DNA from: Takakia lepidozioides
Lineage: Eukaryota > Streptophyta > Takakiopsida > Takakiales > Takakiaceae
Assembly (NCBI GenBank): GCA_030704615.1
Contig: CM060732.1
Coordinates: 62,973,053 to 63,037,052, forward strand
Reading direction: 5' to 3'
Length of the DNA: 64,000 nucleotides
This document shows, piece after piece, positions 57,933 through 64,000 of this stretch. The notes under the pieces are model-generated. The model had not been told where the DNA came from. It saw nothing but the letters and a program-made list of their open reading frames with translations, and made no database searches. Each line of letters opens with the position of its first letter. The stretch's first letter is position 1. A program made the position numbers and the translations under genes.

Positions 57933-59690
57933 CAACTGGGTTATTGGCCAGATGCGTCAGATCATAGATGCTGAGTGCTCTGTTTACTCTTCAGTACAAC
58001 GCAAGGGCACAAAGTACACACACACTCAAATCAGTTCTGGGAAATGCTGCAAGATTTCCTAGACATTCTCCCTATAATTAGGTGAGTGAAAGCATGCAAA
58101 TCAACTTTAATTTCCATGCCCGCAATGCCCACATAAATGCACATACATCCGTGGCATTATTGGGTGAATCAAGGCAGAGATTGGGCAATGGGCATCAAGT
58201 GACAAGTTGACAACGTGAACGTACCTTTTGACAACTTGCTATGTTTTCTTGTCGCCTTCGCACTTCCTGGCAACTCTGAAGCTGGAATATCTACCATTAT
58301 GATCCTGAACAGCATATATAACCAGAATCAAGACCTCTGACCTTCACGTTTAGTGCTAACTCAATCTGAACTTAGTGCCATCACTGTTGTTTTGACATGA
58401 CGCCCACACTCACATAATGAAGCCCATAAAATTTATCACGAGAAGTGAAGAAGACGATCACTATCATCCCTGTTTATAGCAACCCCCCTCCATAGCAAAC
58501 ATTGCTCCTCTCTAACGCCATCCTCTTCACTCATCAACAATCTTGGCGTGCTCGTAGAATCCATGTTTTGTGTTGGATTGGAGCTCTCATTTTCCCTGTC
58601 TGATCGTTGAATCCATCAATCCATATCATAGACACTAGATCCATGCTACACCCCACAACAGCATTCATTTTAGTTTGCCGTGCTGCTGCTCACAAAAAAA
58701 GGTGGCGAGATTTTATGACTTTCTATCACTGAAAGAGCTCTACATTTAGTACTGGCCTTTTTTGGGGGGCCCAGCCAACCTCTTCGTATTATTAGAAACA
58801 CATGACATAAAGCTGGGCCCATTTCAGGAACACCAAACTCCCGTTCTATTAATGTCCAAAAACTCCGATACAGATCAAGGGATCCCGAGCAATCAGGATT
58901 CGACCGCAGGGTTGTATCCCCATAGTAAATTTCTGTTTGCTCACTAGTCATTCATCCATTTTCTATTCAGTTGCATGGATTACGTTCGTCCGCATGCCCC
59001 GGGATGCGCACCCATTACGCACCCGTGGACTTTCGTCGCAATGAATGGATGAATGTATGGGATGCGGGAAGTCATCCAGATTCCCCAACCTTATCTGCGC
59101 AGTATATACCGTTGCCCTTTTCACCGTACTTCCTTCATTTAATGTGAGCATTAACTTATGTTCTTAATGCTTAAATGAGATACAGAGAAGTTTTCTTTTT
59201 CTCTTTATTTTCTTTTCATTTTATCAACTTTAATACATGCGTCCCCTTTCGGGAAAAAAAAGGAAAAAGAAACATGCAGTGCCCAACTCATCCCTCATCG
59301 AGTGCCCCCCTATTTTAGGAAATTTGGAAAACAGCACAGAGTTTTGCAAAAAAATAGCGGTACATTCTGTTCATCCACATATTTTGTGCCGCACCGAGCT
59401 CACCCTCAATTCATGTATGTCATCCATATTTGGCGAAATCATCCATGAAAAAACAGGGAATTTGCGTCCATTTTGTTTTTTGAGGTCGAGCTCTGGCGAC
59501 AATTCGCCAATAAAGAAACGCTGCCCTAAAAAGAAAACCTGAAAAAAAAAAACCTGCCAATACCGGAAATTACAGTATATTATATTATATTTGTTATGCG
59601 AAAAAGTACAAATACCGGTAATACCCTGGATAGATTGAACTTACGGCATGTTATGTGGGATCCGTGGTAAACCGAAATTATTACAAGGCT
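57933..59690. other. Intergenic upstream of the RCC1 gene; nothing recognised
   Basis: AT-rich toward the right. No domains or repeats stand out. Confidence 0.4.
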
Positions 59691-59696
59691 GAGTGA

Positions 59697-59722
59697 TAGA
59701 GAGAGAGAGAGAGAGGAGAGAA
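59697..59722 (+). repeat. GA microsatellite in the RCC1 promoter or leader
   Basis: A run of GA dinucleotides (slightly interrupted) 350 bp before the RCC1 ATG. GA-rich tracts near plant transcription starts are common and can bind GAGA-binding factors. Further GAGAGG-rich sequence occurs up to the ATG. Confidence 0.8.
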
Positions 59723-60072
59723 GCGAGGCTTCGGAGACGAGTGTGGGACGGTGCGCAGTCCGAGGCCGCAAGACTGACGGCGCCATGTGCAGCGGGTGGG
59801 GAGGGTGCTGCGGCGGAAAAGGAGCTGGAGAATGTGTGCGAGAGTGTGACAGAATTGGTGCCTTGTTGCTCTAGGGAGACGGAGAGGGAGAGGAGAAAGT
59901 TGTGGGTTTTGAGGGGGGGGTGATGGTGGAGGTCTGTTTGGGCTGGGAAGAGGCGAGCACCAGTTCCTCTCTCTGCTGGATTTGTGTATGGGGTGAAGTT
60001 TAAACGGAAGCTTTCAAGAGTAGGGGGATTTGTCGCTGCCGTGTAAGAGTGGGGAGAGAGAGGGAGAGAACG

Positions 60073-63000
60073 ATGGCTGGCGCTGAAAGCGCAGACGATC
60101 CGAGGTCTACGGTGTTGCAAGTCGCTGCCGGAGAGGCGCACACTCTTGCTCTCACAGGTTATTTCTCTGTTTTTTTGCGCTTGTTTGCGTACAGTTTTTA
60201 ACGCTTGTTTGCATCACAACAATCACGTAGATGCGATGTTCGCAGGACTGGATATGCACCATTTTTTTTTCTCAAAGCAGACACTGTCTGTCACTGTGTG
60301 CAGCGGCAGGGAGCGTGTACTCATGGGGAAAGGGCCTTTTTGGTCGGCAAGGTCTGGGTGTCTCGCAAGATGAGCTTGTACCCACGTACGTTGCAATAGG
60401 GGTGAATCCGGATGATGATGACGACTGCTCCGTCAGCTCCTTCTCTGGAAGCCTCTCAGGCAGAGAAGAAAGCAGCCGATTCGGGAGCTCCAGAGACAGA
60501 GATGGAGTCCACCGGGCCAAAATAGTGCAGGTGGCCGCAGGGGCTTACCACAGTCTGGCTCTTTCAGGTGCCACTACCAGTCCATATGGCTGCTCTCTAG
60601 GCACTTGTTACTCCATCAGTCTGCATGTGTTTTTTTTGCTGACTTTCCGTGACCTTCTCACAACCTTTTGCAAGTGACCCTCGGTTCAGCTCTGCAAAAA
60701 TTGTGGGTGGGTCCTAAAGGCCTAGGGAAACATATTCTTGTGTCTAGTCTCTTTAGCTGGCATTTTTATCCAGGAGTCATACTTGTTTTGTATTCTTGTT
60801 CCAGACTCTCAGTCTTGGTGATGAATGATCCAACTTACTGGGTGGGGTGCTCTCTTACTCATTTGTTCTTGCTTGTTCCTGGGATGCAGCGGACGGATCA
60901 GTGTGGTCATGGGGTTACAATGCCTGTATCCATCTCCGCAACTCTTCTCTCCTTTGATTTCTGGGGAATTATTCCATGCCCATCAGATAAGTGAAAGATG
61001 CCTTTTACCACTCGGCAGTAATGCGTAGTACTTCCTGGGCAATTTGTGATATTGCATCTGATCTTTCTATTTTTTGGTCTGGCTTCAGAGCATTCATAAG
61101 TTACAGCTTTTTCCTGGCTGGGAAGAGGAAGGGGAGAGCAAGAGAGAGGGGGGGTGGGGGGGAAAGCGGGTGGTAGATGGATTAATGTGAAAGAATCAGG
61201 TGGATTCAAAGAGATTTCTCCAAGGTTTTCAAGCAAACAAATTTGTGTTTTTCCTTAAGTGATACATGGACGGTCAGCTTGGTCGTGAAAGAGCCGCATC
61301 GCAGCCCTCCCGGGTGAATTTTCCCTCAAATTATTTTTCGGAAGAAACCAGGGGAGGTGGGAATTTGTGGATGAACGCGTCAAGGGACAGTGAGGCCCAA
61401 AACCTAAAGGTACATGTTGAATCCCTTCCTGTTTGCTAAGGATAAGATTGAGAAAAGAGATGTAACCATTTGTTAGCTATAACTAGTGTAGGAATCTGAT
61501 TGTGCTACATGTAGTTGGAGATGCATCTTTGCTATCAGTGTAAGTTATGAGCCGAAGGTATATCTCCTGTCTTCAGATACTAGTGGTGTTACTTATGCTA
61601 TAATCTTTGCTTCTTTTATTCTTCAGATCATGCTGGTGGAAGCTCGGGGAATGATATCAGGTGCAGTTGACCAAGAGGGGTGTCTCTGGCTATGGGGAGC
61701 AGTTCCTCGCCCTGCTGCTGACAGTTCTCATGGCAACTACAAGGGATCTTTCTCTCTAACCAATATAGAAGTGCCTGAGCGAGTGCGTGCTCTTATGGGT
61801 CTCAGGGTATACCGGGTTGCCTGTGGGCATGAACACATCTTGGCTCTTGTTGAGGGAAGAGATGAGGCAGAACTATATGCCTGGGGAAGCAATGCCTTTG
61901 GGCAGCTAGGGCTTGGTGATCAGGATAGCAGGTCATATCCCCAAGTAGTTGAAGCTCTTGCAGCGCCAGTAGTTGGCACAATAGTTGATATAGCCTGTGG
62001 GGCATTCCATAGTGCAGTACTTGCGGTAAAGGAGGAGCAACCAACTGATCTAGTCTTAGAGCCAACCTCACCGAAGGGGAGGAGGGTGAGGCCTCCTGCC
62101 GAGGTCTTCGCTGAGAATATGGCTTCACCGAAAGGTGGCTTTAGGAAAGTGCGTCCCACAGCAGACCAGATCTTTGAAGCGATGAGGATGGCTTCACCAA
62201 AATTCCGGGCACGACAGTTTGACCAAAACAGCTACAGTGACCCAAGCTCATCACCCAGGTCTTCTACTGCATGGGGGTCCTCTCGACCCAATTCCAATAG
62301 GAGCTTAGGACGGATACCAAGCAAGAAAGACAGTTTCACTCTGGAGGGAAGGGTCTCCACTTGTTGGACATTTGGACAGGGCGATAACGGTCAGCTGGGA
62401 CATGGTTCATCAGCAAATTTGGCCTTGCCAGCTCCTGTTGACGGACTTCCTAGCCAGGAACGTCTCCGAACAGTTGTGTGTGGACTCTTTCACACTGGTG
62501 TAGTCACAGAGACAGGAGATGTTTGGGTTTGGGGAATGGAGGGAGGTCTCGGCTTGTGCCCTGGGATAGGACCTCCAGGTGCACGGAATGGAGATGCTTT
62601 CTCTCCAGTGAGAGTTTTTGGAGAGAGCTCAGCTAAATGTCATCCGGTGACTGGGTCGAAAGGCATTGCTTGTGGGGCAGCACACACTGTTACTCTTTCA
62701 AACGGAGGGAGAGATATCTGGGCTTGGGGACGAGGCCAGAGTGGTGTTCTTGGGTTAGGACATCCATCAGATAGTTGGTTTCCTTCTCCTGTGATTTGGC
62801 CACCAGCTTCTTTGGCACCATGGTCATCCGGCAGCAAGGGATCATCTGGCAGTAAGGGAGCAACTCAGTCAGATGCATCGCCAGGCCCCTTGATACCGTG
62901 GTCATCGAGCAGTAAGGGAACAAATCAGTTGGATGCATACCCAACAGGATATGAGATGAGAAAATCCAGCAGGGCTTCTAGTAGAACTGGCTCAAAGGAC

Positions 63001-64000
63001 AGGGGAGACGGGATGAGACATTTCAGACGAGAAATCGGTATGAACAAGATATAGTAGAGGGTAGAAAGAAGGTGTGTTTGGCAGGGCACTGTAAACAGAA
63101 GCAACGTCAGTTGTGCCTTTGCATTAGTGTAAACTAGTTCTGCATGTAAGGAGCAGGATATTTACTAGTTTGGTTCTCAGCTAAGAATGAGTTACATGAC
63201 AGAGGCCAAGAAGAATGCTAGCTTTAGGAACTGCCTAATATACCTTCACCCCTCTGAACAGTTCCTGTGTTTGGTGTTTCGTATTTTTCCAATTTGCAGG
63301 GATGGAGATGATGCGAGATCCTGATGAAAAATTGGCAGCCGCATTAGAAGAGGTGAATTCTCTGAAAAAGGAACTGGCTGGTGTCCGACACTATGCTGAG
63401 ATCCTTCATGCAGCCACCTATGGAGAGGTGGAAGTGTTCTCACAACACCAACCTGGTGATCCCCTCTATGTTGATGGCTGCAGCAATGATGCACAGTCAG
63501 AGTCAGAGCATAGCCACGGAGCCAGCATCCACCAAGGAAAGAAAGCTGTTCAGGAGTGGGAGCGCCGTATGGAAGTGGCAAGTGATGCAGATTTGGTGGG
63601 TGTTTACATGCTTTTCTTCTGCAATTTACCAGTGTCTACCCAGAAGAGTGTGACCTCCCATTGGTCACACCCACCTGTCATTTCTGTGTGTTGGACCCAT
63701 GGCGGTGTGGGAGTCAATGTTTGTCTCCTGTCATTGAGCCTATATCAGCTCTCCATAACTGGGTGCAAATGGCTCCTAGAGGGATGACACCTATACCATA
63801 TCATCTTTCTTTTCTATACTTTCCCAGTCTGGTCTGCTTCTAAGGGCTAGAAGAGCAGTGTTAGGATCGACTTCATGATGGAACAGATAGCCCATAAATC
63901 AACACCTGTTGGTAGCTGTGAAGGTTATATCAATTGCAGGCTCAAGTCCCACGTCCAGGTCAGGGGGAAGTTAGTAGGTGGGTTTGTACAGTACATACGT
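60073..64000 (+). CDS. RCC1-repeat protein, 5' six exons, runs off the right edge
   Basis: The exons are 60073-60157, 60304-60567, 60890-60925, 61270-61409, 61627-63037 and 63300-63595, joined in phase to 744 codons. A further exon may start at 63939. The ATG 60073 gives MAGAESADDPRSTVLQVAAG. RCC1 blade motifs recur: AGEAHTLAL, GSVYSWGKGLFGRQGLG, AAGAYHSLALS, DGSVWSWGYNA joined to YGQLG, ACGHEHILAL, LYAWGSNAFGQLGLGD, ACGAFHSAVL, WTFGQGDNGQLGHG, CGLFHTGVV, ACGAAHTVTL and WAWGRGQSGVLGLG. This predicts a seven-bladed propeller with a low-complexity insert (about residues 320-390) and a Ser/Gly-rich repeat (SSGSKGSSGSKGA, SSSKG) before a C-terminal coiled coil (KLAAALEEVNSLKKEL). Propellers of this type bind proteins or chromatin. 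The exact role is unknown. Intron 3 looks U12-type. Confidence 0.9.
60926..61269 (+). other. Putative U12-type intron of the RCC1 gene with GG 3' end
   Basis: The donor is GTATCCATC (U12 consensus RTATCCTTT). TTCCTTAAG lies at 61251-61259 (U12 branch-site consensus TTCCTTRAY), with the likely branch A 11 bases before the junction. Restoring the RCC1 motif WGYNAYGQLG requires the 3' junction at 61269|61270, preceded by GG. No AG-ended acceptor keeps the frame open, because a TGA lies at 61260-61262 in that register. Confidence 0.6.

Noticed and set aside
61630-63054. 474-codon frame as a complete intronless RCC1 gene
   Set aside because: Four upstream exons with RCC1 motifs join it in phase, and its apparent stop lies past a good donor at 63038 that leads to the next exon.
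1-64000. CRISPR arrays, bacterial operons, rRNA or canonical tRNA genes
   Set aside because: Looked for; the only tRNA-like promoter boxes belong to the SINEs, and all gene structure is eukaryotic.

Overview
This window is nuclear DNA from a land plant with a large, repeat-rich genome. The evidence is multi-exon genes with mostly canonical GT/AG introns, plant-type families (a nepenthesin-like aspartic protease, a TIC32/retinol-dehydrogenase-like SDR, an RCC1-repeat protein), and transposon classes typical of plants (CACTA, Ty3/gypsy, PIF/Harbinger, MULE, LINE, tRNA-derived SINE). I cannot fix the species; a fern or other non-flowering plant is only a guess. All gene models were assembled by eye from splice sites, codon phase and family motifs.

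Layout. 1-0.6 kb: end of a CACTA transposase and a GGTTAC-rich tract. 1-10.2 kb: AT-rich DNA with three copies of a tRNA-derived SINE (two with perfect target-site duplications) and a minus-strand aspartic protease gene of at least six exons (5100-8169). 12.8-18.9 kb: a six-copy minisatellite and an upstream ORF, then an eight-exon short-chain dehydrogenase gene (13281-18924, 313 codons) whose third intron is filled with LINE 3' fragments. 19.8 kb: first exon of a second, broken SDR copy. 20.2-37.5 kb: a transposon nest. An LTR family (A) occurs at 20201-20629 beside minus-strand integrase remnants. A second LTR-A copy is split into three pieces by a nearly intact but integrase-less Ty3/gypsy element (B, 23619-28874) and an 8.1-kb PIF/Harbinger element (29214-37354) carrying Myb-like and transposase remnants. 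The intact copy serves as the empty site that fixes the Harbinger boundaries. A 211-bp Tourist-like MITE follows.

38.1-40.5 kb: a seven-exon ARMC7-like armadillo gene, with a 43-bp LINE-tail insertion flanked by a 16-bp target duplication in one intron. 42.55-51.84 kb: a 9.3-kb MULE with 51-bp terminal inverted repeats, a decayed SWIM-type transposase and several extra ORFs of unknown function. 52-60 kb: mostly nothing recognisable. 60.07 kb to the right edge: an RCC1-repeat gene running off the window. One of its introns looks U12-type (GTATCC donor, TTCCTTAA branch site) and appears to end in GG instead of AG or AC.

The four host genes (protease, SDR, ARMC7, RCC1) show no common pathway; they are separated by transposons and regulated independently as far as the sequence shows. 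The most interesting points are the putative non-canonical U12 intron, the multi-ORF MULE, the SINE family and the nested solo-LTR structure.
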